Shown one piece after another: positions 32,554 through 40,880 of a stretch of 64,000 bases of DNA. The stretch is from Streptomyces sp. NBC_01465 (GTDB taxonomy: Bacteria; Actinomycetota; Actinomycetes; Streptomycetales; Streptomycetaceae). Both the position numbers and the translations under genes were made by a program. Every line of letters begins with the position of its first letter. Within the stretch, counting starts at the first letter, position 1. Location: positions 7,502,001-7,566,000 of the forward strand of contig NZ_CP109467.1 of NCBI RefSeq assembly GCF_036227325.1. Reading direction: 5' to 3'. Under the pieces are notes generated by a model. The model had not been told where the DNA came from, ran no database searches, and saw only the letters and a program-made list of their open reading frames with translations.

Positions 32554-33558
32554 TTACCTGCCGGGCGGCGCCGAGGAGGAGTGGGAGAGTGCCGGTGCCG
32601 GCGGGAAGGGAATCGTGGTCCGCTGCACCGGCACACCGGGCAGCACCGGGATGCCGGGCAGCCCGACGAGATCCGGGTACGAGGGCGCTGGCGGCAGCGC
32701 TGCGGGTACGGCGGCGGGTACGGCGGCCGGCGTCTCGACCGGAGCGGTCCGGGTGAGCAGGAACACGCCGAGGGCGGCGGCCCCCGCACCCGTCAGAGCG
32801 AGCAGCAGCCCCGCGACGCCACCGGTGAGCTGCTCGCCGAGCAGGGTCAGTCCGATCACCGAGGCGGCGATCGGATTGGCCAGGGTGACCACGGCGAGCG
32901 GTGCGCCGAGACCGTCGCGGTAGGCGGTCTGCGAGAGCAGCAGCCCGCCCGCGGCGAAGGCCGCGACCAGCACCGCCACCAGGACGACCTGCCAGGTCAG
33001 CAGCGGGCCCGAGCGCTCGGTGACCGAGACCGTCACGGTCTGGGTGAGGGCCGAAGCCACCCCGGAGGCGATCCCGGACGCGGCCGCGAACCGCAGCCCC
33101 GAGTGCCGGCCCCGGCGGGAGAGACCGGCGACCAGAACCATCGTGACGGCCGCGACGCCCAGCGCCTCGGGGGCGGCCAGGGTGTCGTCGGGAGCGTGAC
33201 CGCCCGCGGTCAGCAGGAGTGCGCCGAGGCCCACCAGGGTCAGCACGGTGCCGCGCCACTCGAAGCGCCCCACGCGCCGGCCCGCGAGACGCGCGCCGAG
33301 CGGGACCGCGGCGACCAGCGTGAGCGCGCCGAGCGGCTGGACGAGGGTGAGCGAGCCGTACTTCAGCGCCGCCACGTGCAGCAGGGCGCCGGTGGCGTTG
33401 AGCCCGACCGAGGCCCACCAGGCGCCGCGCCCGAGCAGCCGCAGGACGCCGGCGGAGGGTGCGGTGCGGGAGGCGAGGCGCTCCTGGGCGACGGCGGCGG
33501 TCGCGTAACCGATCGCGGAGAGCAGTGAGAGGACGACGGCGGTGACGGTGGCGTTCAT
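32554..33558 (-). CDS. EamA/DMT-type membrane transporter
   Basis: The 334-residue protein has about nine or ten helices over the first 275 residues in two related halves; each half contains a helix typical of EamA (LVQPLGALTLVAAVPLGARLAGRR in halves, and LANPIAASVIGLTLLGEQL). The last 60 residues are Pro-rich and probably cytoplasmic. Substrate unknown; the first half resembles actinobacterial DMT proteins. The ATG overlaps the stop of the PAP2 gene (ATGA), so the two form an operon transcribed from the TetR-facing promoter. Confidence 0.82.
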   Translation of the reverse strand: MNATVTAVVLSLLSAIGYATAAVAQERLASRTAPSAGVLRLLGRGAWWASVGLNATGALLHVAALKYGSLTLVQPLGALTLVAAVPLGARLAGRRVGRFEWRGTVLTLVGLGALLLTAGGHAPDDTLAAPEALGVAAVTMVLVAGLSRRGRHSGLRFAAASGIASGVASALTQTVTVSVTERSGPLLTWQVVLVAVLVAAFAAGGLLLSQTAYRDGLGAPLAVVTLANPIAASVIGLTLLGEQLTGGVAGLLLALTGAGAAALGVFLLTRTAPVETPAAVPAAVPAALPPAPSYPDLVGLPGIPVLPGVPVQRTTIPFPPAPALSHSSSAPPGR

Positions 33559-34367
33559 CGGGCGGCCCCCGATCCGGCGAGTTCACGCACGGGTTCTTGA
33601 GCGGGTACGGGCGCGGGCTCGGGCTCTTCGCGTACGGAAGGCTCGGCGCGCGGGAGGCGGAAGACCGCCAGCGCGATGCCCAGCAGCGCGGTCGCCGCGA
33701 TCGCGTCCAGCCAGTAGTGGTTCGCGGTGCCGACGACCACCAGGAGCGTCAGCAGCGGGTGCAGCAGCCAGAGCCAGCGCCACCGCGAGCGGGTCGCTGC
33801 GATCAGGCCGATGGCCACCATCAGTGCCCAGCCGAAGTGCAGCGAGGGCATCGCGGCGAACTGGTTGGCCATCGAGTCGGTGTCCGGGTTCGCGCCGTAC
33901 ACCGAGGGTCCGTAGACCTGTGCCGTATCGACGAGGTGCGTCGCGGCGAGCATGCGCGGGGGAGCGAGGGGGAACAGGAGGTGCAGTGCGAGCGCGGCGC
34001 CGGTGAGTGCGGCCAGGACACGCCGGACCGGGGTGTAGAAGAGCGGCCTGCGCCAGTACAGCCAGGCCAGGAAGGCGATGGTGGCCGGGAAGTGGACGGT
34101 CGCGTAGTAGGTGTTCGCCACCTGTATGAGCGCGTCGCCGTGCAGCAGCAGGTGCTGCACTCCGGCCTCGCTGGGCAGGTGCAGATCGCGCTCGGCGTTC
34201 CAGACGTGCCCGGCGTTGCGGAAGGCTTCGCCGAGATGGCCATTGGCAGCGAGCCTGCCGAACTTGTACACCAGGAAGAGTCCGGCGACGAGCAGCAGCT
34301 CGCGCACGAGGGGCGGGCGGGCAGAAGTGTCCGTCTCCCTTTCGGCAGGCTCATGTCGGGCGTGCAT
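33555..34367 (-). CDS. PAP2-superfamily membrane phosphatase or transferase
   Basis: The roughly 270-residue membrane protein has six helices and the PAP2 signature split over two helices: AAMPSLHFGWAL (Ser-Leu-His) and VVVGTANHYWLDAIA (His-x-x-x-Asp). These match the inositol-phosphorylceramide-synthase-like PAP2_3 group, which transfers or removes phosphate on lipids. A GTG three bases upstream (34370) is an equally possible start. It is followed by the EamA gene with a 4-bp overlap. It is divergent from a TetR gene across a very strong inverted repeat, so control by that TetR is likely. Confidence 0.85.
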   Translation of the reverse strand: MHARHEPAERETDTSARPPLVRELLLVAGLFLVYKFGRLAANGHLGEAFRNAGHVWNAERDLHLPSEAGVQHLLLHGDALIQVANTYYATVHFPATIAFLAWLYWRRPLFYTPVRRVLAALTGAALALHLLFPLAPPRMLAATHLVDTAQVYGPSVYGANPDTDSMANQFAAMPSLHFGWALMVAIGLIAATRSRWRWLWLLHPLLTLLVVVGTANHYWLDAIAATALLGIALAVFRLPRAEPSVREEPEPAPVPAQEPVRELAGSGAAR

Positions 34368-34427
34368 CACCCGTGCCCCTTTGCATTCCAGTCATCGACA
34401 GATCGACAAGACGCCAGAACGCGTCGT

Positions 34428-34481
34428 ATCGATACGCCAGTGTACCGATACGGCTGCGTATCGGTACACTGGCGTATCGAT
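34428..34481. promoter_or_regulatory. Perfect 25-bp inverted repeat, probable TetR operator
   Basis: Two perfect 25-bp arms (34428-34452, 34457-34481) flank GCTG, lying between the divergent PAP2 and TetR starts. The arms contain related sub-sites: ATCGATACGCC at the ends and GTACCGATACG next to the centre. TACACT at 34465-34470 and its mirror could be -10 boxes for the two divergent promoters. Several TetR dimers could bind; the DNA could also form a cruciform. Confidence 0.85.
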
Positions 34482-34510
34482 GCTGCTCGTCACACCGAAA
34501 GGGAGAGCTC

Positions 34511-35122
34511 ATGCCGTCGCCCCAGGACTCCGCGATCACGTCGTCGCGCTCCAAGATCACGCCCGAGCGGGCGCAGGAGTTCTACGACGCGGTGCTCACC
34601 CTCCTCAGGGAGGGCGGCTACGACGCGCTGACCATGGAGGGCGTCGCCGCACTCAGCCGCTGCGGCAAGTCCACGCTCTACCGGCAGTGGGGGACCAAGC
34701 CCCAGCTGGTGGCCTGCGCGCTGCGCGGGAACAAGGCCGCCACCATCGCGGACATCGACACCGGCACCCTCGCCGGGGACCTGCGCCAGGTGGCGCGGGC
34801 GCTCGGCGACCACGCCGGGCACGACACCCCGCTGATGCACGCGATCAGCCAGGCGGCCCTGCAGAATCCGGAGCTGATGGAAGCGCTGCGCGAGGCGCTG
34901 ATCGCGCCGTTCGCGGCGGCCTTCGACGCCATGCTCGCCCGAGGGGTGGAGCGCGGCGAGATCGCGGCGGACAACCCCGCGAAGGAGTTCGTCGCGGCGC
35001 AGCTGCTGGGTGTGATCCGTACCCGGCCGATGTTCGAGGGGAAGGACGCCGACGAGGCGTTCCTCACCAGCTTCATCGAGTGCGCGCTCTTCCCCGCGCT
35101 CGGACTCACCGAGTCCCCCTAG
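34511..35122 (+). CDS. TetR-family repressor
   Basis: The 203-residue protein has an N-terminal helix-turn-helix (about 20-65) with YDALTMEGVAALSRCGKSTLYRQWGTK, the TetR pattern, and a TetR_C-like ligand domain (about 80-200) of the group that includes proteins with FDAMLARGVERGEI. Start: ATG with GGGAGAG upstream. It faces the PAP2/EamA operon across the 25-bp inverted repeat, which is the natural candidate for its operator. The effector is unknown. A strong hairpin lies 77 bp downstream. Confidence 0.9.
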   Translation: MPSPQDSAITSSRSKITPERAQEFYDAVLTLLREGGYDALTMEGVAALSRCGKSTLYRQWGTKPQLVACALRGNKAATIADIDTGTLAGDLRQVARALGDHAGHDTPLMHAISQAALQNPELMEALREALIAPFAAAFDAMLARGVERGEIAADNPAKEFVAAQLLGVIRTRPMFEGKDADEAFLTSFIECALFPALGLTESP

Positions 35123-35198
35123 ACAGGCTGCCGTCGTCCGAGCGGAACGACGACAGCCGGCGCCGCACCGTGGGGACGGGGGCGGCGCACCCCGTGAA

Positions 35199-35232
35199 CC
35201 GGAGGGCGCCCTGCACGCAGGGCGCCCTCCGG
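35199..35232 (+). terminator. Strong hairpin after the TetR gene
   Basis: Perfect 16-bp G+C-rich arms (35199-35214, 35217-35232) form a nearly continuous palindrome 77 bp after the TetR stop and 21 bp before the DinB-like start. No T-run. It probably ends the TetR transcript, and, being symmetrical, would also block antisense transcription. Confidence 0.65.
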
Positions 35233-35253
35233 CGCTCCGTATGATCGCGCTCC

Positions 35254-35760
35254 ATGACGGACAACCGGATCGGACCGCCGCTGCGCGGCGACGAGCGCGA
35301 GACCCTGCGCGCCTTCCTCGACTACCACCGGGCCACGCTGGCCATGAAGTGCGAGGGGCTCATCGACGACGACCTGAAGCGCAGGTCGATGCCGCCGTCG
35401 ACGCTCACGCTGCTTGGCCTGGTGCGGCACATGTGCGAGGTCGAACGCACCTGGTTCCGCAAGGTGATCAACGGCGAGGACATCCACCTCGTCTGGTCGG
35501 CCGAGGACGACTACCAGGTCGCGTACGACGCCGAGGCCTCCACCCGCTCCGAGGCGTTCGCCGCCTGGGAGGCGGAAGTCGAGCACTCCCGGCGCATCGA
35601 ACGGGAGGCGGAGTCCCTCGATGTCACCGGCTACAACAAGAAGTGGGGCGAGGACGTGTCGCTCCGGCTGGTGATGCTCCACCTCATCCACGAGTACGCA
35701 CGCCACAACGGCCACGCCGATTTCCTCCGCGAGGGGATCGACGGGACCGTCGGGGCCTGA
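35254..35760 (+). CDS. DinB-superfamily (DUF664) protein
   Basis: The 168-residue four-helix protein belongs to the DinB/DUF664 group. Likely metal-binding histidines are in LVRHMCEVERTWF, LHLIHEYARHNGHAD (two His) and the HxxxH spacing of the last helix. Related actinobacterial proteins include mycothiol-dependent enzymes; whether this one uses mycothiol is unknown. It starts just after the hairpin and is followed by a ThuA-like gene after about 50 bp. Confidence 0.85.
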   Translation: MTDNRIGPPLRGDERETLRAFLDYHRATLAMKCEGLIDDDLKRRSMPPSTLTLLGLVRHMCEVERTWFRKVINGEDIHLVWSAEDDYQVAYDAEASTRSEAFAAWEAEVEHSRRIEREAESLDVTGYNKKWGEDVSLRLVMLHLIHEYARHNGHADFLREGIDGTVGA

Positions 35761-35812
35761 GAAGGAACGATTCGCCGGTTGAGCGCCGAGCTGCGCGGGG
35801 AGGGTGGGGAGC

Positions 35813-36472
35813 ATGACTTCGGAATCCCGTAAGGCCCTCCTCGTGCGCGGCGGTTGGGAAGGGCACCAGCCGGTGAAGATCACCGAGCTGTTCGTGCCTT
35901 TCCTCCGTTCCCACGGTTTCGACATCGATGTCAGCGAAACCCTTGAGGTGTACGCCGACGCTCAACGCCTCGCCGCCACCGATCTGGTGGTCCAGTGCTG
36001 GTCCATGGGAGAGATCACCGCCGCCCAGAGCGAGGGACTCGCCGCCGCCGTACGCGCGGGGACCGGCCTGGCCGGCTGGCACGGCGGGATCGTCGACGCC
36101 TTCCGCGGCGACATCGGCTACCACCGGTTGACCGGCGGGCAGTTCCTCATGCACCCGCCCGGATTCCACGACCACGAGGTCACCTTCGTACCCGGCAGGG
36201 CGAACCACCCCGTCGTCACCGGCCTCGCCGATTTCCGTGTCCACACCGAGCAGTACTGGATGTCCACGGACCCACTGATCGACGTCCTCGCCACCACCGT
36301 CTTCCCGCCGGGCGAGGAGTACGACCGTCCGGTCACCATGCCCGCCGTCTGGACCAGGAACTGGGGCGCGGGCCGCGTTTTCGTCTCCACCATCGGCCAC
36401 AAGCCGGACGACTTCGACGTGCCCGAGGTGCGGGCCCTCACCGAGAGGGGGCTGCTGTGGGCGAGCCGCTGA
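35813..36472 (+). CDS. ThuA-like (trehalose utilisation) domain protein
   Basis: The 219-residue protein has a class-I glutamine-amidotransferase-like fold of the ThuA family: ALLVRGGWEGHQP, GTGLAGWHGGIVDAF, HPPGFHDHEVTF and RNWGAGRVFVSTIGH. ThuA proteins accompany sugar transport and sugar oxidation; their reaction is unclear. It overlaps the following Gfo/Idh gene by 16 bp, so the two act together, probably in modifying a sugar or inositol-like compound. I prefer the ATG at 35813, with GGGGAGGG upstream; GTG 35804 is also in frame. Confidence 0.85.
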   Translation: MTSESRKALLVRGGWEGHQPVKITELFVPFLRSHGFDIDVSETLEVYADAQRLAATDLVVQCWSMGEITAAQSEGLAAAVRAGTGLAGWHGGIVDAFRGDIGYHRLTGGQFLMHPPGFHDHEVTFVPGRANHPVVTGLADFRVHTEQYWMSTDPLIDVLATTVFPPGEEYDRPVTMPAVWTRNWGAGRVFVSTIGHKPDDFDVPEVRALTERGLLWASR

Positions 36473-37539
36473 GGATCGGCATGGTCGGCGCGGGCAAGAT
36501 CAGCGGGGCCTACCTGGACACCTTCGTGAAAAGCGACTCCGTACGGCTCACCGCCGTCACGGACCTCGACCCGCACCGCGCCCGGACGGCCGCCGACCGG
36601 ATACCGGGGGCCGAAGTCGCCGGATCTCTCGCGGAGTTGGTCGTACGCGACGACGTCGACGCCGTACTCAACCTCACCGTCCCCGCCGTGCACGCCCAGG
36701 TGGCCCTCGCCGCCCTCGCCGCGGGCAAGCACGTCTACGGCGAGAAGCCCCTGGCCGCCACCCGGGAGGAGGCCGACGCGATCCTCGCCGCGGCCCGTGC
36801 GGGCGGGCTGCGCGTGGGCTGCGCACCGGACACCGTGCTCGGCACCGGTACGCAGACCGCACGCAAGGCCGTCGACGACGGGCTCATCGGCAGGCCCGTC
36901 GCCGCCACCGCCTTCATGGCCTCGGCAGGCCCCGAATCCTGGCACCCCGACCCGGAGTTCTACTACCGGCCGGGCGGCGGACCGCTGCTCGACATGGGTC
37001 CGTACTACCTCTCCTCCCTCGTCCATGTCCTGGGCCCGGTCGTCCGCGTCACGGGCGCCGCGTCGCGCACCCGTACCGAACGGGACATCGGCAGCGGACC
37101 CCGGGCGGGGACGCACTTCCCGGTGGAGGTGGACACCCATGTCACCGGGGTCCTGGAGCATGCGGGCGGCGCCCTGACGACCCTCCTGATGAGCTTCGAC
37201 ATCCAGGCGGCGCGGCTCCCGCGCATAGAGGTGCACGGAACCGGAGGCTCGCTATCGGTCCCCGACCCCAACGGATTCGACGGCCTGGTCGAGTACCACC
37301 GGGCAGGCGGGGAATGGCAGTTGCTGCCCGTTTCGGCGGGCTACCGGGGCGCGGGACGCGGCACCGGGCTCGTGGATCTGGCCGACGCGCTGTCGGCGGG
37401 CCGTCCGCACCGCGCCTCGGCCGGTCTCTCCCGGCACGTGCTCGATGTGATGCTCACGCTGCTGGACGCGGCGCGGGAGGGTGCGGCACTGTCCGTGCGG
37501 AGCAGCTGCGAACGCCCCGAGCCGGTGCACATGCGGTAG
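36457..37539 (+). CDS. Gfo/Idh/MocA-family oxidoreductase
   Basis: The 360-residue NAD(P)-dependent dehydrogenase has a Rossmann start IGMVGAGKISGAYLDTF near residue 7, the EKPLA motif with catalytic-site Lys near residue 97 (HVYGEKPLAAT), and a C-terminal alpha/beta domain with GPLLDMGPYYLSSLVHVLG. The family oxidises or rearranges sugars and inositols. GTG start inside the end of the ThuA gene, with GAGAGGGGG upstream. Pairing with ThuA is common in sugar catabolism islands, but no sugar transporter lies close by. Confidence 0.88.
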   Translation: MGEPLRIGMVGAGKISGAYLDTFVKSDSVRLTAVTDLDPHRARTAADRIPGAEVAGSLAELVVRDDVDAVLNLTVPAVHAQVALAALAAGKHVYGEKPLAATREEADAILAAARAGGLRVGCAPDTVLGTGTQTARKAVDDGLIGRPVAATAFMASAGPESWHPDPEFYYRPGGGPLLDMGPYYLSSLVHVLGPVVRVTGAASRTRTERDIGSGPRAGTHFPVEVDTHVTGVLEHAGGALTTLLMSFDIQAARLPRIEVHGTGGSLSVPDPNGFDGLVEYHRAGGEWQLLPVSAGYRGAGRGTGLVDLADALSAGRPHRASAGLSRHVLDVMLTLLDAAREGAALSVRSSCERPEPVHMR

Positions 37540-37554
37540 CCGGGCACCGGCAGA

Positions 37555-37968
37555 ATGACCGCCATGCCCCGTACCACTGCCACGTCTCCCTGCCCCTGCG
37601 GGCTTCCCGCCCCGTACGCCTCCTGCTGCGGCCGCTACCACTCCGGTGCGGCCGCGGCCCCCACGGCGGAGGCGCTGATGCGCTCGCGCTACAGCGCCTT
37701 CGTCGTCCAGGACGCCGCGTACCTGCTGCGGACCTGGCACCCCACGACCCGGCCGCCCGGCATCGAATTCGACGCGGGTCAGCGGTGGCAGGGGCTGGAG
37801 ATCCTGGAGGCGACGGAGGGCACCGCCTTCCACACGAAGGGGACGGTCACCTTCCGCGCGCGCTGGACGTACCAAGGCGAGGCCGACTCGCTCTACGAGC
37901 GCAGCCGTTTCGAGCGGGTCGACGGCGCCTGGGTGTACGTGGACGGAACCTTCGAGGAGTCCGCCTAG
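37555..37968 (+). CDS. YchJ-family protein with SEC-C-like zinc motif
   Basis: The 137-residue protein opens with a Cys-Pro-Cys-Gly...Cys-Cys-Gly-Arg-Tyr-His motif (about 13-28), a SEC-C type zinc site, then a NTF2-like domain with ALMRSRYSAFVVQDAAYLLRTWHP in halves, as in UPF0225/YchJ. Function is unknown. ATG 37564 is a possible shorter start. Its last 4 bp overlap the convergent P450 gene. Confidence 0.88.
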   Translation: MTAMPRTTATSPCPCGLPAPYASCCGRYHSGAAAAPTAEALMRSRYSAFVVQDAAYLLRTWHPTTRPPGIEFDAGQRWQGLEILEATEGTAFHTKGTVTFRARWTYQGEADSLYERSRFERVDGAWVYVDGTFEESA

Positions 37969-39341
37969 GAGGCCGCGGCGGCCTGCCTGCGGGCGTGCAG
38001 CCGCAGTGGCAGATGTTCCGGATGAAGGCTGACCGACAGCCGGGAGGGGCGGATCTGGACTCCGGAGGCGGGAGACAGGCTCCACCGGGACGCGATCGTG
38101 GCCAGTGCGAGCACGGTCTCGGCCATGCCGTAGGTGTCGCCGATGCACTTGCGTGCTCCTCCGCCGAAGGCGACGAAGGCTCCGCGCGGAAGGCCGGATG
38201 CACGTTCGGGCAGCCATCTGTCCGGATCGAATGCGTGGGGGTCCGGGAAGAGGTCGGGGCGCCGTTGAACGGTGACAGGGCTGAACAGGATGGCGGTTCC
38301 GGGGGGCAGGTGCCGGCCGGCCAGTTCGACCTCTTGGGTCGTGGTGCGGGTCAGCAGCCAGCCGGGCGGGTACAGGCGCAGCGTTTCCGTGAGTACGCGG
38401 CTGGTGAAGGTCAGTTGTGACAGGTCCTTCCACTCGGCAGGTCGCCCGCCGAGGACCTGGTCGACCTCCTCCTGGAGCCGGCGTTCGGCTTCGGGATTCG
38501 TGGACAGCAGGTGAAGTGCCCAAGCGAGGGCGGCAGCGGTGGTGTCCCCTCCCCCCAGCAGCATGGTGATGAGGTGATCGCGGATCTCCGCATTGCTCAT
38601 CTCCTGGCCGTCCGGCCCGGAACCGGAGTCGAGGAGGATGGGCAGGATGCCGCCGGAGTCCGTCGCCTCCTTCCGGTGCGCCTCGATCATGCGATCGACG
38701 GTGTCGAGAAGGTTCTTGACGGCGGTCTGGAAGCGGCGGTTCGCCGGGGTGGGGATCCTGCGCAGAGCGGGCGGGGTGAGCATCCGCAGGAAACTGCCGT
38801 TGAACACGGTGTCGAACGAGCGGCGGACCACTTCGATGGTTTCCGCGTCGACGGTGGTGGAGAACAGGGTCCGTGTCACGGTCCGCAGGGCGAATCCGTA
38901 CAGCTGAGGAAATACGTCGATTTCCTGGCCGTCTTTCCAGTCCCGGGTCAGCGTGGAGATCTCGTCCCCCATCACGGCGGCATGACCTTCGACGAGCGCC
39001 GGGTGGAAGGCGGGCTGGATGAGGCGGCGTTGCCGCCGATGGTCCTTGTGGGTCGATGTTCCCAGACCGTTGCCCACGAAATCGCGGAGCCGGTCCATGA
39101 CCGGCCCTCCTTTGTCGTAGACGCTGTCATTGGTCAGGATGTGCCAGACAATCTCGGGATGGCACGGTACGAAGGCCGGTTGCGGTCCCAGCCTGATTTC
39201 GACCAGGTCGCCGATCGTGGAGAGCGACTCGAGGAATTCCAGGGGCTGCCTCCACAACTGCCATCCGTGACCGATGGCGGGATGTGCCCCGGGTGCGGTG
39301 CCGGAGGTGAGTTGGGCGGCCGAAGGCGCGTGTCCGAGCAT
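37965..39341 (-). CDS. Cytochrome P450, PtlI/CYP183-like, terpenoid-associated
   Basis: The 458-residue P450 probably oxidises the product of the terpene synthase encoded 19 bp upstream. I-helix: GGGDTTAA; K-helix ExxR: ETLRLYPPGW; haem loop: FGGGARKCIG with the axial Cys. The segments DKGGPVMDRLRDFVGNGLG and RRQRRLIQPAFHP resemble, from memory, pentalenene C13 hydroxylase PtlI and related class-II-like bacterial P450s rather than typical Streptomyces CYP105/107. No ferredoxin or reductase gene lies nearby, so it must borrow partners. Start: ATG after AGGAGGAACC; an in-frame extension to 39482 overlaps the synthase gene and is unlikely. Confidence 0.88.
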   Translation of the reverse strand: MLGHAPSAAQLTSGTAPGAHPAIGHGWQLWRQPLEFLESLSTIGDLVEIRLGPQPAFVPCHPEIVWHILTNDSVYDKGGPVMDRLRDFVGNGLGTSTHKDHRRQRRLIQPAFHPALVEGHAAVMGDEISTLTRDWKDGQEIDVFPQLYGFALRTVTRTLFSTTVDAETIEVVRRSFDTVFNGSFLRMLTPPALRRIPTPANRRFQTAVKNLLDTVDRMIEAHRKEATDSGGILPILLDSGSGPDGQEMSNAEIRDHLITMLLGGGDTTAAALAWALHLLSTNPEAERRLQEEVDQVLGGRPAEWKDLSQLTFTSRVLTETLRLYPPGWLLTRTTTQEVELAGRHLPPGTAILFSPVTVQRRPDLFPDPHAFDPDRWLPERASGLPRGAFVAFGGGARKCIGDTYGMAETVLALATIASRWSLSPASGVQIRPSRLSVSLHPEHLPLRLHARRQAAAAS

Positions 39342-39360
39342 GGTGGTTCCTCCTGCCTGG

Positions 39361-40371
39361 TCAGGCGCGGCTGTGCGAGGGGAGGGCGTCGTGCCGCGAC
39401 GTCTGGTACCGCTCGGCACGGAGGTGGTAGTCGAAGTCTCCGCGGACGAGCATGCGGTAGTCGTGGACGCACTGCTCGACATCCGCCAGGACGTTGCTGC
39501 CGGCCCCGATGGATTTCAGCTGGGAAGTCAGCTGTCGCTCGGCTTTCTGGATGCGCTCGATATACACGGCGAGCATGTCGTTCGCCACTTCGAAGGCTTC
39601 CTGCAGCGAGCATCCGCGATGATGCTGGATCAGGCAGACGGAGTTGTGGTAATAGCCGACCTCTTGCTCTTTCTGCGTCGAGCAGATGTCGTTGTAGAGG
39701 GCGATGTGGTCGGTCGCCGCGTTGCGCAGGGCGATGAATCCGGAAAGGTTCCTCACCGCCTCCGGAAGGTCGATCCGGGCGGGTATCTCGTACAGGTCCA
39801 GGAATCCCCGCATGGCGATGGCATCGCGCCGGTGGTGGCTGAACTCCTCGACTTCAGGAACATGGCCGGAGGCCCGGTCGGCAGCTTCCGTGTAGTAGGT
39901 CCACAGCCACCCCGAGGTGTCCCGGCGGAACACCTTGGTCCACCCGGCCGAGCGGTTCGAGCAGATGCGCTGCCACAAGTCGGAGAGTGCGTGCTCCAGC
40001 GGGCCGGCCGGGGCTTCCTTCCCGTCGATCACGGCGATCAGCCGGACGATGACCTCCTCGCACCGGGCCGGGTCACGCCCCTGCGGGCCGTCGTCGAACA
40101 TGTCGTCGACAACGAAGGACCAGACGGTCCACTCGCAGAAGAGCACAAGGTCGGCCAGCTCTGCTGCGGGATAGATCAGGGACGCCCAGAGCTCGGGACG
40201 GGCCTGGCGAACCTGTTCGTGGACCTCCGGTGTCGGGCACAGGTCGAAACGGTCCGTCCACTGCCACATCTCCACGGCTGCCTCGTTCATGAGGGCGTTG
40301 CACCCCATGCTGGGAAACGGCATGTCGAAGCGCGGAAGTGTGGCCCGCTCCGGGATGTTGATCGCCATCAT
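39361..40371 (-). CDS. Class I terpene synthase (sesquiterpene cyclase type)
   Basis: The 336-residue enzyme cyclises a prenyl diphosphate, most likely farnesyl diphosphate. The Asp-rich metal site is Asp89-Asp-Met-Phe-Asp-Asp94, the NSE triad is Asn227-Asp-Ile-Cys-Ser231-Thr-Gln-Lys-Glu235, and the Arg-Tyr pair that senses diphosphate is in LRAERYQTS near the end. Size and motifs match single-domain bacterial sesquiterpene synthases. The product cannot be told from motifs. RBS AGAGG before ATG 40371 (a second ATG follows at 40368). It is the first gene of a two-gene operon with the P450. Codon use is visibly less G/C-biased at third positions than in neighbouring genes, which hints at transfer. 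Confidence 0.92.
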   Translation of the reverse strand: MMAINIPERATLPRFDMPFPSMGCNALMNEAAVEMWQWTDRFDLCPTPEVHEQVRQARPELWASLIYPAAELADLVLFCEWTVWSFVVDDMFDDGPQGRDPARCEEVIVRLIAVIDGKEAPAGPLEHALSDLWQRICSNRSAGWTKVFRRDTSGWLWTYYTEAADRASGHVPEVEEFSHHRRDAIAMRGFLDLYEIPARIDLPEAVRNLSGFIALRNAATDHIALYNDICSTQKEQEVGYYHNSVCLIQHHRGCSLQEAFEVANDMLAVYIERIQKAERQLTSQLKSIGAGSNVLADVEQCVHDYRMLVRGDFDYHLRAERYQTSRHDALPSHSRA

Positions 40372-40374
40372 CTT

Positions 40375-40593
40375 TTACCTCTCGTGTCGTTGCTGCCCGA
40401 CGCTGCGCGAGGGGTGTCCGAGCAGTGAGTCGGCCTGACGCAGGCATGCGAAATCCCTGTGGCGGCAGGTGAGCGGCTGGTGTGCGTACGTCTGGTGCCC
40501 GGCGTCGACGACGAGCGTGTCCCGGGGAGAGCGGCGGACCCGGTGCAGGTCCGGAGCCGTGCCGCCGAGGCGGTCACGTGTCGGAGAGCTCAT
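40375..40593 (-). CDS. Possible small protein before the terpene synthase
   Basis: A 72-codon reading frame ends 3 bp before the terpene synthase start and would be first in that operon. AGGA lies about 10 bp before its ATG. The product is basic, with RVRRSPRDTLVVDAGHQTY in the middle and two Cys/His-rich stretches, and no membrane helix. I recognise no family. Codon use is compatible with coding but not decisive. It may be an untranslated leader instead. Confidence 0.3.
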   Translation of the reverse strand: MSSPTRDRLGGTAPDLHRVRRSPRDTLVVDAGHQTYAHQPLTCRHRDFACLRQADSLLGHPSRSVGQQRHER

Positions 40594-40880
40594 CGGGCGC
40601 GTTCCTGTCGCCGGGGTCTGGGGCGGGGGCGGAGCCATCACCAACCCGGTGTGTTGCACCGGTTGTTGGAGGCTGGCAGCCGCCCCGTACAACTAGTACA
40701 CCGCTCATGCGTTCGTTCGAACAGAGGGCCCTGGTGATGGAATCGCCAAAACCGGTACAACATGGCGTGGTTGTGCACTCAGGTGGGCGTCCGATCGGAA
40801 CGAAGACGGCAAAAATGGGCAGGGCGGCCAACAGTGCAGGCCGCAGTCGTTGAGCTGCGACAGGCGTCTTCCGAACAGTC

